From Pseudomonadota bacterium (GTDB lineage Bacteria > Pseudomonadota > Gammaproteobacteria > Burkholderiales > Thiobacillaceae): DNA of 42,878 bases. The stretch's first letter is position 1; each line of letters starts with the position of its first letter. Below the pieces are notes generated by a model. That model had not been told where the DNA came from, did no database searches, and saw only the letters and a list, made by a program, of their open reading frames with translations. The stretch is taken from assembly GCA_021848725.1 (NCBI GenBank), contig JAJZTS010000014.1, positions 1 through 42,878 on the forward strand. Reading direction: 5' to 3'. Both the position numbers and the translations under genes were made by a program. Below, one piece after another: positions 25,665 to 35,400 of this stretch.

Positions 25665-26105
25665 TCAGGCGGGGTCGATCGACAGCGGTTCCCAGCCGTC
25701 GTCGGCCGGTTTGCTCGGGTTGGCCTTGCTCGTCTTGCCGGGGGTCTTCTTGGCCGCCGGCTTAGGCTTGGCCGGCGTCTTCTTCGGCGCGGGCGCAACC
25801 GGTTGCATCGAACCGAGCAGGCCGATCAGCAAGGACTTGGCCACTTGGCTGGCCAGCTTGAATTCGTAGGCGCACTTCTGGCAGCGGAATTGCTTGTAGG
25901 GGATCACCTCGACCAGCGCGAGCAACTGGCCCACGCTCAACTGGGCGCCGACTTTATCCGGCTGGTTGATGTCGATCTCCGGTGGGCGGACGCCGGCCGA
26001 GATCGGTAACCGTGCCTCCGCCGTGGCCGGGCCGCCGCACGCCGGGCAGACCCTGCGCAGAACGGAGACGTGTTTGGCGGAGAGGGCGGGATTTTCGTCG
26101 CGCAT
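25665..26105 (-). CDS. Zinc-ribbon protein with basic Lys/Pro/Ala tail
   Basis: The product is 146 residues. Four cysteines in two pairs (C20/C23 in CPACG and C75/C78 in CQKC) could bind one zinc ion. After a short hydrophobic helix (about 90-100, SLLIGLLGSM) comes a tail at 103-133 rich in Lys, Pro and Ala (KKTPAKPKPAAKKTPGKTSK), like histone H1 tails, which could bind nucleic acid. I do not recognise a named family. The gene converges on rng with 14 bp between stops and begins 8 bp after the yggU stop, in a likely operon from yggS downwards. Confidence 0.7.
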   Translation of the reverse strand: MRDENPALSAKHVSVLRRVCPACGGPATAEARLPISAGVRPPEIDINQPDKVGAQLSVGQLLALVEVIPYKQFRCQKCAYEFKLASQVAKSLLIGLLGSMQPVAPAPKKTPAKPKPAAKKTPGKTSKANPSKPADDGWEPLSIDPA

Positions 26106-26113
26106 AAATCAGC

Positions 26114-26401
26114 CTAAAACTTTTTTGTGACTTCTTCTACCGTTAGGGGCACCCAAACGGTCTTGCGCCGTGCCGTGTCGCCGCGCAGCAATTTGACCTC
26201 GCGCTTGGCGAGGCCGAGATGTGCCGCAATAAAGGCGAGCACCGCCGCGTTGGCCGCGCCTTCGACCGGCGGCGCCTGGATGCGCAGCTTGAGGGCGTCG
26301 CCGTGCAGGCCGGCCAGCTCGGTTTTCGAGGCGCCGGGCTGAATGTGCAAGGTCAACTCGCTGCCGCCCTGGCTGCCGGGCCGTAGCCAGACGGGTATCA
26401 C
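26114..26401 (-). CDS. yggU: DUF167/YggU family protein
   Basis: The product is 95 residues and carries the YggU pattern HIQPGASKTELAG...LKLRIQAPPVEGAANAAV. The family is small, soluble and of unknown role; it is usually encoded in the yggS-proC-yggT-yggU group, as here. The start is GTG at 26401 (reading MIPVWLRPG). A palindromic intergenic repeat separates it from yggT. Confidence 0.88.
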   Translation of the reverse strand: MIPVWLRPGSQGGSELTLHIQPGASKTELAGLHGDALKLRIQAPPVEGAANAAVLAFIAAHLGLAKREVKLLRGDTARRKTVWVPLTVEEVTKKF

Positions 26402-26426
26402 TTGGCGCGCCGAGCATACAGTTGCT

Positions 26427-26488
26427 CCCTCTCCCGCAAGCGGGAGAGGGTTGGGGAGAGGGCGGTCATGTCGCGAAGCGGCATGACC
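26427..26488. repeat. REP-like palindromic repeat pair
   Basis: Two palindromes fill the yggT-yggU gap. CCCTCTCCCG/CGGGAGAGGG (26427-26450) is a common proteobacterial intergenic repeat followed by TTGGGGAGAGGG. GGTCATG/CATGACC (26464-26488) has an 11-base centre. They could stabilise or attenuate the mRNA. Confidence 0.7.
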
Positions 26489-26489
26489 G

Positions 26490-27068
26490 TCACCATATCA
26501 GGCCCGAGGCATAGCGCTCGAGGCCGGTCACCACGGTGATCAGCACGAGCTGGATCACGATAAAGGCCGCGATGGGGCTGATGTCGATGCCGGCGATATT
26601 GGGGATCCGCCGCTGTAGCGGGGCTAATACCGGCCGGGCCAGGGCATAGAACACCGGCGCCAGCGGCGAGAACGGATTGACCCAACTCAAGATGGCCTGC
26701 AGAAAGATCAGCCCCATCAAGATATACAGCGCCAGTTGCAGTAGCATCGCTAGCGCGTGTAGCAAAAAGCCGGGCACCACGGCCCAGCCGGCTGCGGCAA
26801 AGGGGTAACTGACCAGCCAAAGGCTGCCCAGGGTGACGAGCAGCTCGGCGAGATAGCACAACAGCAGGCTGGCCCAGTCGAGGCCGAACAGGCCGGGAAT
26901 GACGCGGCGTACCGGCCGCACCGCGAAATCGGTGACCTTGACGATGAATTGCGCGAAGGGGTTGTGGAAGGGCACCCGTGCCCATTGCATGTAAAACCGC
27001 AACCAGAAGGCCGAAGCAGCCAGACCGAGCAGTACGCGCAATAGGAATTGCAAGGCATCGACCACCAT
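26490..27068 (-). CDS. yggT: YggT family membrane protein
   Basis: The product is 192 residues with two copies of the YggT unit, each a membrane hairpin with a short polar loop (YMQWARVPFHNPFAQFIVK; AILSWVNPFSPLAPVFY). Members are inner-membrane proteins implicated in cell division, turgor or osmotic response, with no defined biochemical role. The ATG at 27068 was preferred to a GTG three bases upstream because it sits better behind GGGGAGG. It overlaps the proC stop by one base. Confidence 0.9.
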   Translation of the reverse strand: MVVDALQFLLRVLLGLAASAFWLRFYMQWARVPFHNPFAQFIVKVTDFAVRPVRRVIPGLFGLDWASLLLCYLAELLVTLGSLWLVSYPFAAAGWAVVPGFLLHALAMLLQLALYILMGLIFLQAILSWVNPFSPLAPVFYALARPVLAPLQRRIPNIAGIDISPIAAFIVIQLVLITVVTGLERYASGLIW

Positions 27069-27880
27069 CACGCATCCTCCCCGAACAGCTCGCCCATTTC
27101 ATGGGCGCGGGCGGCGGCGGCCTCGGCGGCACGCATGATGGCTTGGCGAACGTTGGCCTGATCGAGCGCGAGTAGGCCGCGCTCGGTGGTGCCACCCTTG
27201 GAGGTCACGCGCATGCGCAACTCGGCCGGGCTGACGGTTTCGCTCATTGCCAGCCGCGCCGCGCCGTGGAAGGTGTGCAGAACCAGGCGGCGCGCCGCCA
27301 GCGGCGGCAGGCCCAACTCGATGGCGGCTTCTTCCAGGGCCTCGATAAAATAGAAGACATAGGCCGGGCCGCTGCCGGAGATGGCGGTGACCGCGTCGAT
27401 CTGCTGCTCCGTGTCCACCCAGACCGCGGTGCCGACCGCTTCCATAATCTGTTGCGTCTGCCCACGTTGTGTCTCGCTGACGTTGGGCGTGGCATACAGG
27501 CCGGTGATGCCGGCGCCGATCAAGGATGGGGTGTTGGGCATCGCCCGCACCACGGTTGGGTGGCCGCCCAGCCAGCGGGCGATGTCCTTGGCCCGAATGC
27601 CTGCTGCGATCGATAGTACCAGCTGGTCCAGCCGCAGCTTAGGCAAGCCGTGCAATACCTCGCGTAGCTGTTGCGGTTTTACCGCCAGCACGATGGCGTC
27701 GAGCGTGGCGAAGTCGGCGATGCCTTCGCAGGCTTTGACGCCGAACTGCTGCCTGAGCCAGGCACACCGTTCCGGGTCGAGTTCGGCGACCGTGATGTCG
27801 GCGGCGGCGAAGCCCTGCTTGAGCATGCCGCCGATCAATGCGGCGGCCATGTTGCCGCCGCCGATGAATGCGAGTTTCAT
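27068..27880 (-). CDS. proC: Pyrroline-5-carboxylate reductase
   Basis: The product is 270 residues. ProC reduces pyrroline-5-carboxylate to proline with NAD(P)H, the last step of proline synthesis in the cytoplasm. Seen: the Rossmann start FIGGGNMAAALIGGM, AVKPQQLREVL, MPNTPSLIGAGITGLY and the C-terminal signature with GGTTERGL. The ATG at 27880 has AAGGA upstream and overlaps the yggS stop by four bases (ATGA). Confidence 0.96.
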   Translation of the reverse strand: MKLAFIGGGNMAAALIGGMLKQGFAAADITVAELDPERCAWLRQQFGVKACEGIADFATLDAIVLAVKPQQLREVLHGLPKLRLDQLVLSIAAGIRAKDIARWLGGHPTVVRAMPNTPSLIGAGITGLYATPNVSETQRGQTQQIMEAVGTAVWVDTEQQIDAVTAISGSGPAYVFYFIEALEEAAIELGLPPLAARRLVLHTFHGAARLAMSETVSPAELRMRVTSKGGTTERGLLALDQANVRQAIMRAAEAAAARAHEMGELFGEDA

Positions 27881-28584
27881 GGCTGTCCTTCTGTTGTCGT
27901 TTTGCTGCGCGCGCCGAAGATCGCGCTACCCACGCGCACGATGGTCGCGCCCTCCATGATAGCTGCCTCCAGGTCGTCGGACATGCCCATGGACAAGGTA
28001 TCGATGGCTAGGCCGGCGGCCCTGGCCTGTTCGAACAAGACACGCAGCTGCCGGAATTGAGCGCGTTGCGCCTGGGTATCCTCAGTCGGGCGCGGAATGG
28101 TCATGAAGCCGCGCAGTTTCAGACCGGGCAGTGCGGCGATCCGGGCGGCGAGGGCGATGGCCTCGGCCGGCATCGCGCCGCCCTTGCTGGCCTCGCCACC
28201 GATGTTGACTTGGAGGCAGACATTGAGCGGCGGTAGCTCGGCCGGCCGTGCCGCCGATAAACGCTCGGCGATCTTGAACCGGTCGACACTGTGCACCCAG
28301 GCGAAGTGTTCGGCGATGGGTCGGGTCTTGTTGCTCTGGATCGGGCCGATGAAATGCCATTCGAGTTCGTGCTCGGCCAGCTGCGCGATCTTGGCCAGCG
28401 CCTCTTGGACATAGGATTCGCCGAAGGCGGTTTGCCCCGCAGTGTGCGCCGCGCGAATTGCCTCGGCCGGAAAGGTCTTGCTGACGGCGAGCAGACGGGT
28501 CGCGGTGGCCGGCCGGCCGGCGGCGGCGAGGGCGTCGTCGATGCGTCGGTGGATGTCTTGCAAGGCCTCTGCGATTGCACCCAT
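27877..28584 (-). CDS. yggS: YggS/PROSC family PLP-binding protein
   Basis: The product is 235 residues. YggS (PipY) proteins bind pyridoxal phosphate through the Lys in LLAVSKTFPAEAI and keep PLP and amino-acid pools in balance; they have no known catalytic activity. Other signatures: FGESYVQEAL, WHFIGPIQSNKTRPIAE and MGMSDDLEAAI. The ATG at 28584 is chosen on family length; the longer ORF reads back into the divergent pilT gene. It starts the yggS-proC-yggT-yggU operon. Confidence 0.95.
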   Translation of the reverse strand: MGAIAEALQDIHRRIDDALAAAGRPATATRLLAVSKTFPAEAIRAAHTAGQTAFGESYVQEALAKIAQLAEHELEWHFIGPIQSNKTRPIAEHFAWVHSVDRFKIAERLSAARPAELPPLNVCLQVNIGGEASKGGAMPAEAIALAARIAALPGLKLRGFMTIPRPTEDTQAQRAQFRQLRVLFEQARAAGLAIDTLSMGMSDDLEAAIMEGATIVRVGSAIFGARSKTTTEGQP

Positions 28585-28587
28585 AAT
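28558..28587 (+). promoter_or_regulatory. Possible sigma-70 promoter of pilT
   Basis: TTGCAA (28558-28563), 18 bases, CATAAT (28582-28587), lying over the first codons of divergent yggS. A leader of about 37 bases ends in a GGGGAGA ribosome site. Confidence 0.4.
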
Positions 28588-28630
28588 GCCCGCGAACCCT
28601 CTGGAAACCGCGATAAATGGGGAGATTGTA

Positions 28631-29677
28631 ATGGATATCAGCGATCTGCTGACTTTCGTAGTCAAGAACAAGGCCTCCGACCTGCATCTCTCCTCGGGCT
28701 TGCCGCCGATGATTCGCGTGCATGGCGATATCCGCCGCATCAACCTGCCGGCCATGGACAACAACGAAGTGCGGGCGATGATCTACGACATCATGAACGA
28801 CGGGCAGCGCAAGGCCTATGAAGAGCATCTGGAGACCGATTTCTCGTTCGAGCTGCCCAACGTCGCCCGTTTTCGGGTCAACGCCTTCAACCAGCATCGC
28901 GGTGCCGGCGCCGTATTCCGAACCATTCCGTCCAAGGTGCTTACGCTCGAAGAATTGGGTGCGCCGGCCATCTTCAAAGAGATCTCCAACCAGCCGCGCG
29001 GCATCGTGCTGGTGACCGGGCCGACCGGCTCGGGCAAGTCGACCACGCTGGCCGGCATGGTCGACTACATCAACGACAATATGTTCGGCCACATCCTGAC
29101 CATCGAGGACCCGATCGAGTTCGTCCACCAGAGCAAGAAGTGCCTGATCAACCAGCGCGAGGTCGGGCCGCATACCCTGGGTTTCGACGAAGCCTTACGC
29201 TCCGCCCTGCGTGAAGACCCGGACGTGATCCTGGTCGGCGAGATGCGCGACCTGGAGACTATCCGCTTGGCCTTGACCGCGGCCGAGACCGGTCACCTGG
29301 TGTTCGGCACCCTGCACACCAGTTCCGCGGCCAAGACCGTGGACCGGATCGTCGATGTGTTCCCGGCGGCGGAAAAGGACATGGTCCGCGCCATGCTGTC
29401 GGAATCGCTCAAGGCGGTGATCTCGCAGAGCCTGATGAAGAAGAAGGACGGCAGCGGCCGGGTGGCGGCGCACGAGATCATGATCGGCACCCCGGCCATC
29501 CGCAACCTGATCCGCGAGAACAAGATCGCGCAAATGTATTCCTCGATCCAGACCGGGCAAGCAGTCGGCATGCAGACCCTGGATCAGTGCCTGGTCGATC
29601 TGGTCAAGCGCAATATTGTGGATTCGGAAGAGGCGCGGCCCTATGCGGTTAATAAGGATGCGATCCCGGCGCACTGA
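28631..29677 (+). CDS. pilT: Type IV pilus retraction ATPase PilT
   Basis: The product is 348 residues. PilT is a hexameric ATPase at the inner face of the pilus base that drives retraction, twitching motility and DNA uptake. Walker A GPTGSGKST is at 130-138, the Asp box and Walker B (ILVGEMRDLET) follow, then the His box (GTLHTSSAAKTVDRI) and the PilT-specific AIRNLIRE motif near the C-terminus. The ATG at 28631 is the family start. Many relatives have pilU directly after pilT; here a convergent hydrolase gene follows after 15 bp. Confidence 0.96.
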   Translation: MDISDLLTFVVKNKASDLHLSSGLPPMIRVHGDIRRINLPAMDNNEVRAMIYDIMNDGQRKAYEEHLETDFSFELPNVARFRVNAFNQHRGAGAVFRTIPSKVLTLEELGAPAIFKEISNQPRGIVLVTGPTGSGKSTTLAGMVDYINDNMFGHILTIEDPIEFVHQSKKCLINQREVGPHTLGFDEALRSALREDPDVILVGEMRDLETIRLALTAAETGHLVFGTLHTSSAAKTVDRIVDVFPAAEKDMVRAMLSESLKAVISQSLMKKKDGSGRVAAHEIMIGTPAIRNLIRENKIAQMYSSIQTGQAVGMQTLDQCLVDLVKRNIVDSEEARPYAVNKDAIPAH

Positions 29678-29692
29678 ACGGCGCCGCCGTTC

Positions 29693-30424
29693 TCATAGGG
29701 TCTTGTCGAGGTAGCCGCGCACCGCCTCGAGCAGGGCCGCATCCTTGCCCTCGAAGAAGTGATTCGCCCCCGGTATCTGTTGTTGCTGCGAAGCGGGACG
29801 GCCCTTGAGCAAGGCCGCGCGCTTGGGCGCATTGTCGAGCACGGCCGGTAGGTCGTGCGCGCCGTAAAGATCGAGGATGGGCATCTTCAACTGGTGGGTG
29901 TCATTGACGGCCGAGTTGCCGATCGCGACCCACATGGCGATCGGGGCATCGGGCCGGCTCTTGAGATAGCGGTAGCTCATCGGGCAGCCCATGCTGTGCG
30001 AGACCAGCGCGATCTTGCGGTAGCCCTTCGCTTGCAAGAAAGCGGCCGCCTTTTCCAGCCGTCCGGCGGCTTCGTCGAAGGTGGCCGGATAATCGCCGGG
30101 CTTGGCCTCGGCCTTGAGAATGGGCATTTGCACCGACAGCGTCGTATAGCCGGCCTCGGGCAGCTGCTGGCGCAGCGTGCCGATCAGGCCATGATCCGGA
30201 TGCACGCCCATGCCGTGGGCGATGATTACGGCCGCCTTGGGCTGGACCGCTTCGGTAAAAAGTGTGAGGAACCGGTGTTTGTCCGCCTGTTCCAGATAGA
30301 TCGGCTCGCCGACCAGGATGGCAGGCAGGATCTCGTCGGCCCAGCGTTTCTCTCTAGCGAAATCCGAGGCGAAAGCGGTCGTGGTGGCGAACAACAGGGC
30401 CAGGATGGCAAGCGGTTTTTTCAT
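29693..30424 (-). CDS. DUF3530-like alpha/beta-hydrolase, exported
   Basis: The product is 243 residues with a signal peptide (about 1-19, cleavage near AFAS). An alpha/beta-hydrolase fold is shown by the oxyanion region IIAHGMGVHPDH, the nucleophile elbow SHSMG, the probable acid in LYGAHDLP and the catalytic His in GANHFFEG. Such DUF3530-like proteins are periplasmic with unknown substrates. The ATG at 30424 is the only good start. It follows the TSUP gene by 25 bp on the same strand and converges on pilT. Confidence 0.78.
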   Translation of the reverse strand: MKKPLAILALLFATTTAFASDFAREKRWADEILPAILVGEPIYLEQADKHRFLTLFTEAVQPKAAVIIAHGMGVHPDHGLIGTLRQQLPEAGYTTLSVQMPILKAEAKPGDYPATFDEAAGRLEKAAAFLQAKGYRKIALVSHSMGCPMSYRYLKSRPDAPIAMWVAIGNSAVNDTHQLKMPILDLYGAHDLPAVLDNAPKRAALLKGRPASQQQQIPGANHFFEGKDAALLEAVRGYLDKTL

Positions 30425-30449
30425 TAAAGAGGCTCTCTGTGGCTGACGG

Positions 30450-31316
30450 TCAAAACAAACTATAGGTCATGCGCAGCGCCAGGATATAAAGCAGGCCGGC
30501 AAAGATCTTCTTCAGGCGCGCCACCGGCAGGCGGTGGGTCAGGCGGGCACCCCAAGGGGCGCTGAGCATGCTGGTTGCCGCGACGGCGGCCAGGGCCGGC
30601 AGATAGACGAAGCCCAAGCTCCACGCCGGCAGATTGTCGGCGGTCTGGCCGGACAGGGCATAACCGAGGGCGCCGGATACGGCGATCGGAAAGCCAATCG
30701 CGGCGGAGGTACCGATGGCCTCTTGGAAGCGCACATTGCACCAAGATAGGAAAGGCACCGACAGGGTGCCGCCGCCGATGCCGACCCAACTGGAAATCAG
30801 TCCGATCACCACGCCAACGGCGGTCATGCCCGGCCAGCTCGGCAATTGCCGGTGGGCCTGGGGCTTGAAAACGGAGTTTCGGTGAAGGCTAACATCGGCG
30901 GAGCCGTTGTTAAGTCCGCGCGAGCGGGCGGCCGGAGCCAAGCCGAACAGCATTTGGCTCGCAGCGTAGAACAAGAAAACGGTGAAGAAGAGGCGCAGGC
31001 CGAAATCGGGCAACCCGGCTGCGGCGACCGCACCGGCCAGGGTGCCGAGCACGATACCCGGCGCGATGCGGCGCACCGCCTGCCAGCGCACCGCGCCATG
31101 CCGGTGGTGGGCGCGCAGGCTGGCGATCGAGGTGAGGACGATGGTGGCGAGTGAGGTCGCCAGCGCCATGTGGATGTTGTATTCGGCTGGAAAACCCTGG
31201 TGGGCGTAGACCCAGGATAGTACCGGCACCAGGATCAGGCCGCCGCCGACGCCGAGCAGGCCGGCGATGAAGCCGGCGATCAGGCCGAGACCGAGATAAA
31301 TCGCGAGAAAACTCAC
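30450..31316 (-). CDS. TSUP family membrane transporter
   Basis: The product is 288 residues with about eight membrane helices in two halves. Each half opens with the TSUP pattern (FIAGLLGVGGGLILVPVL; LISSWVGIGGGTLSVPFLS). The family (TauE/SafE, COG0730) moves organosulfonates, sulfite, thiosulfate or similar anions; the substrate here is unknown. A loop of about 35 polar residues links the halves. I chose the GTG at 31316, which overlaps the stop of the EVE-domain gene as GTGA; a GTG at 31352 inside that gene is possible but less likely. Confidence 0.88.
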   Translation of the reverse strand: MSFLAIYLGLGLIAGFIAGLLGVGGGLILVPVLSWVYAHQGFPAEYNIHMALATSLATIVLTSIASLRAHHRHGAVRWQAVRRIAPGIVLGTLAGAVAAAGLPDFGLRLFFTVFLFYAASQMLFGLAPAARSRGLNNGSADVSLHRNSVFKPQAHRQLPSWPGMTAVGVVIGLISSWVGIGGGTLSVPFLSWCNVRFQEAIGTSAAIGFPIAVSGALGYALSGQTADNLPAWSLGFVYLPALAAVAATSMLSAPWGARLTHRLPVARLKKIFAGLLYILALRMTYSLF

Positions 31317-31774
31317 GCCTTCTTGCCCAGCTTGCTCAAAATAAACTTCCACTCGGCTGGGTCGACCGGGGTGATCGATAGCCGATTGCCGCGTTGCAGA
31401 ATACGCATATTGGCCAGCTCGGGGTAATCGCGGATCTCGCTCAAGGGCATCAGCCGGGTCTTCTGTTTGATCTTGACGTCGACGTTGAACCAGCGTGGCG
31501 CATCCGGCGTGGCCTTGGGGTCATGGTACTTGGCCTTGGGCTCGAACTGGGTGGCGTCCGGGTAGGCCAGGGTGGCCACCTCGGCCAGGCCGGCGATGCC
31601 CGGCTCCGGGCAGGACGAGTGGTAGAACAGCACGCCGTCGCCCACCCGCATTTGGTCGCGCATGAAGTTGCGGGCCTGGTAATTGCGCACGCCGAACCAG
31701 GGCACGCTGCCGTCGCGGGCCAGATCGTCGATGCTGTATTCGGCGGGTTCGGATTTCATCAACCAATAACGCAT
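31313..31774 (-). CDS. EVE domain-containing protein
   Basis: The product is 153 residues, almost entirely one EVE domain (thymocyte nuclear protein 1 type). Signatures: MRYWLMKSEPAEYSIDDL, WFGVRNYQARNFMRDQM, GDGVLFYHSSCPEPGIAG. The EVE fold is a PUA-like module that binds modified bases in DNA or RNA; many free-standing versions are uncharacterised. The ATG at 31774 fits the family. Its stop overlaps the TSUP start, a frequent pairing. Confidence 0.93.
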   Translation of the reverse strand: MRYWLMKSEPAEYSIDDLARDGSVPWFGVRNYQARNFMRDQMRVGDGVLFYHSSCPEPGIAGLAEVATLAYPDATQFEPKAKYHDPKATPDAPRWFNVDVKIKQKTRLMPLSEIRDYPELANMRILQRGNRLSITPVDPAEWKFILSKLGKKA

Positions 31775-31847
31775 GCGGGTTCCTATAGTAAAAATGCAAG
31801 GGCTATAATCCCGAGTGATTTTGTCGGATATGGCAGGAGTCTAAACC

Positions 31848-32915
31848 ATGGCTGGGTTAAATGCAGCGGAATGGAATTTTGGCGCGGTCGTCAGCGCAGT
31901 GCAAAAAAACTGCCACATCTCCGATGCCCAATTCGCCGGCGACCTCACGATGTGCACCTTCCTGCTCAAGATGCGCGAGCTTTATCGCTGGGAACACGAT
32001 ATCCCGCTCGATCGGGCCATGCCCAAGGCCGAGGTGGGCGACTGGATGAATGCGCGCGGACTGTTGTGGGACGATATCGAGGCGGCGGCCTATGAGCCTT
32101 TGCCCCTGCCCCAAGGCGAGCTGGACCCGTTCGAGGTGCGCGCGGTCAACCGCGAGTTGACGCCGCGCGGTCTGGTCTATTCCGGCGGCTATGGCCGCCA
32201 GTGCAAGCCGCACTTCTTTCTGGGGCAGCTCGATCGCCACGAACGGCGCGACGGCTTCGACGTCTATGTCTCGTCCTGCGAATATGCCCGCGATCTGGAT
32301 GCGCCACCCGGCATGATGCTGGACGAAACCATCTTCGTCCGCACCGAGGCACTGAAAAGATGGCTTTGGGAGCGCTACGAGGAATGGCAGTGGAACCAGC
32401 GTAACCAAGCCATGGGCCGCGCCATCGCTTGCTACCCGTTCGAGCGGGATATCGGGGCGGCGCTGCAGGCGATGACCGAGACCGAAGTCGAGTCGGTCAT
32501 CCTGCACGAGTTGGGTGAGGCGCGGGCCGATGCCGCCCTGGGGCCAGAGTGGCCCTTGCTGCTGGCCGCGGTGATGCGTAGCCGGGCCGAGATCATTGTG
32601 CGCGCGGTGCGCGATCTCTATGCCGATTGCCTGTCGACCTTGCCCGGCCTGATCGAACGGGCCGAGCCGGCCGCGATCCACTTTTACCTGGCGAATCTGG
32701 TCGGCATGCGGCGCAAGTTGTTTCCGGAATTGCCGGCGGCTTATCGCGCATGGCTGGCCAATGGCGATCTGTCGGCCCTGCGGGCAGCCGCTAGCGCAGG
32801 GCGACAGCGCTGGGGCGACACGGCGCAGCTGCTGCTGCAACTCTATCGCGAGCGCGGCGACGCGGTGGGATTGGACATCGAGGCGCGCCTCGCGCCACGG
32901 GAGGCGCGGGAATAA
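31848..32915 (+). CDS. Conserved protein of unknown function (Sfum_1244-like)
   Basis: The product is 355 residues, soluble, without signal peptide. The N-terminal part CHISDAQFAGDLTMCTFLLK and EHDIPLDRAMPKAEVGDWM resembles an uncharacterised proteobacterial family I associate with the label Sfum_1244; I am not certain of the label. A His/Glu-rich central stretch (SVILHELGEARADAALG) and conserved Trp residues suggest a helical fold. TATAAT at 31804-31809 lies 38 bp before the ATG and GGCAGGAG serves as ribosome site. It is divergent from the EVE gene and convergent with the CZB protein gene, 12 bp away. No function is proposed. Confidence 0.75.
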   Translation: MAGLNAAEWNFGAVVSAVQKNCHISDAQFAGDLTMCTFLLKMRELYRWEHDIPLDRAMPKAEVGDWMNARGLLWDDIEAAAYEPLPLPQGELDPFEVRAVNRELTPRGLVYSGGYGRQCKPHFFLGQLDRHERRDGFDVYVSSCEYARDLDAPPGMMLDETIFVRTEALKRWLWERYEEWQWNQRNQAMGRAIACYPFERDIGAALQAMTETEVESVILHELGEARADAALGPEWPLLLAAVMRSRAEIIVRAVRDLYADCLSTLPGLIERAEPAAIHFYLANLVGMRRKLFPELPAAYRAWLANGDLSALRAAASAGRQRWGDTAQLLLQLYRERGDAVGLDIEARLAPREARE

Positions 32916-32927
32916 GCCGGGCAGCCG

Positions 32928-33875
32928 CTAAATCGCAATCTCGTAGGCCGTGAGCCTCATGTGCTTGAGCACTTGCTTGATGTCCGCTCCCGCCTGGAAT
33001 GCCTGGATGGCGTAATAGAGGGTGAGCACGGAGGCTGCTCCGGGGTCGGCACCGCCGGCAGCCGGCAACGCGTTGCCGGCTGCCGCGAAAACATCGATAT
33101 CGTCCAGGCCGGTGCCATCGTCCAGCATCTGTGAGCTGACGAGCAGGGCATGCTCGGTCGCCTCTTTGACGGTATGGAACAGCAGGTCCTTGATCCGCTC
33201 GACCTGGTTGGGCGCCTTGTCCGGCAGGCAGATGATGAAGTCGCCGCCGGTGTGGCGGTAGATTCGGTCCAAGTCGGACAGGGCGGCCTTGAGTCGGCCC
33301 AGGCAGGTGCTCAGCACCCGATCGCCCGCCTCCCAGCCGTGGTTCTTATTGATGTTGCCTAGATCGAACTGCAAACGCAGCAGGCTGCAGGGTTTGCCGC
33401 GCTCGTGTTGCTGCAGTGAGATCCGCTTCAGGTCCGGCGCCAATTCGGCGCTGCAGAAGACGCCGGTCAGGGCATCGATCTTGCGCAGGGTGCCAAAGAC
33501 GCGGCCACGGATCTGATGCAGTTCGTCGCGGAACTGTTGCAAGGCCCTGAGAAAGGGGTCGTATTCGTCCGGGCCGATACCGGCATTGTCCTTGACCGTG
33601 GCGCACAGCAGCCGGGCCTGCTCATGCATGTCCTGGTGCAATCGCTCGATATTCTTGAACATCGGCAGGGCCCGCAGGGCGGCATTCTGCGCGCTATAGA
33701 ACCATTTGCCGAATTCGCAACGTTGGTCGGCATCTTCGGCCAAATCATCGTCGGCCGGGTCGAGGTGGCAGATGAGCGTGCGGTGCAGCTGGTCACGCCA
33801 TGCCTCGTGCAGGCGCAGTTCCTTATTGAGGATCTCAGCGATGGCCTCGAGTTCCTGCACTCGGACATTGATCAT
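32928..33875 (-). CDS. CZB-domain protein with degenerate GGDEF
   Basis: The product is 315 residues, soluble. Residues 15-90 form a chemoreceptor zinc-binding (CZB) domain with all four expected ligands: His23, Cys53 in CEFGKW, His80 and His84 in HQDMH. The C-terminal part (about 130-300) has the GGDEF fold, but the active-site motif reads R-H-T-G-G-D-F (207-213), with no Glu, and the metal loop reads LQFDLGNINKN so the first Asp is Gln. The domain layout equals that of the zinc-inhibited cyclase DgcZ (YdeH), yet this one is probably catalytically dead and may bind a partner or GTP instead. The ATG at 33875 has GGAG upstream. It follows argB on the same strand after 65 bp in reverse order. 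Confidence 0.83.
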   Translation of the reverse strand: MINVRVQELEAIAEILNKELRLHEAWRDQLHRTLICHLDPADDDLAEDADQRCEFGKWFYSAQNAALRALPMFKNIERLHQDMHEQARLLCATVKDNAGIGPDEYDPFLRALQQFRDELHQIRGRVFGTLRKIDALTGVFCSAELAPDLKRISLQQHERGKPCSLLRLQFDLGNINKNHGWEAGDRVLSTCLGRLKAALSDLDRIYRHTGGDFIICLPDKAPNQVERIKDLLFHTVKEATEHALLVSSQMLDDGTGLDDIDVFAAAGNALPAAGGADPGAASVLTLYYAIQAFQAGADIKQVLKHMRLTAYEIAI

Positions 33876-33940
33876 GGGGGCTCCTGCCGTTACCTATTTT
33901 TTAATGATAGATACCGGCAGTGGTTTTGCGATTTAAGGCC

Positions 33941-35342
<1,402 letters not shown>

Positions 35343-35400
35343 TTTGTTTACCTCCTTAAGGGACTGGCGGGAAAGCCGGCAGTGCCGGCCAGGTTAGCTT

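Noticed and set aside
35343-35394. ROSE-type RNA thermometer in the hsp20 leader
   Set aside because: A GCCGGC hairpin exists, but it does not cover the ribosome site and no U-rich or fourU pairing partner was found; control by sigma-32 explains the gene.
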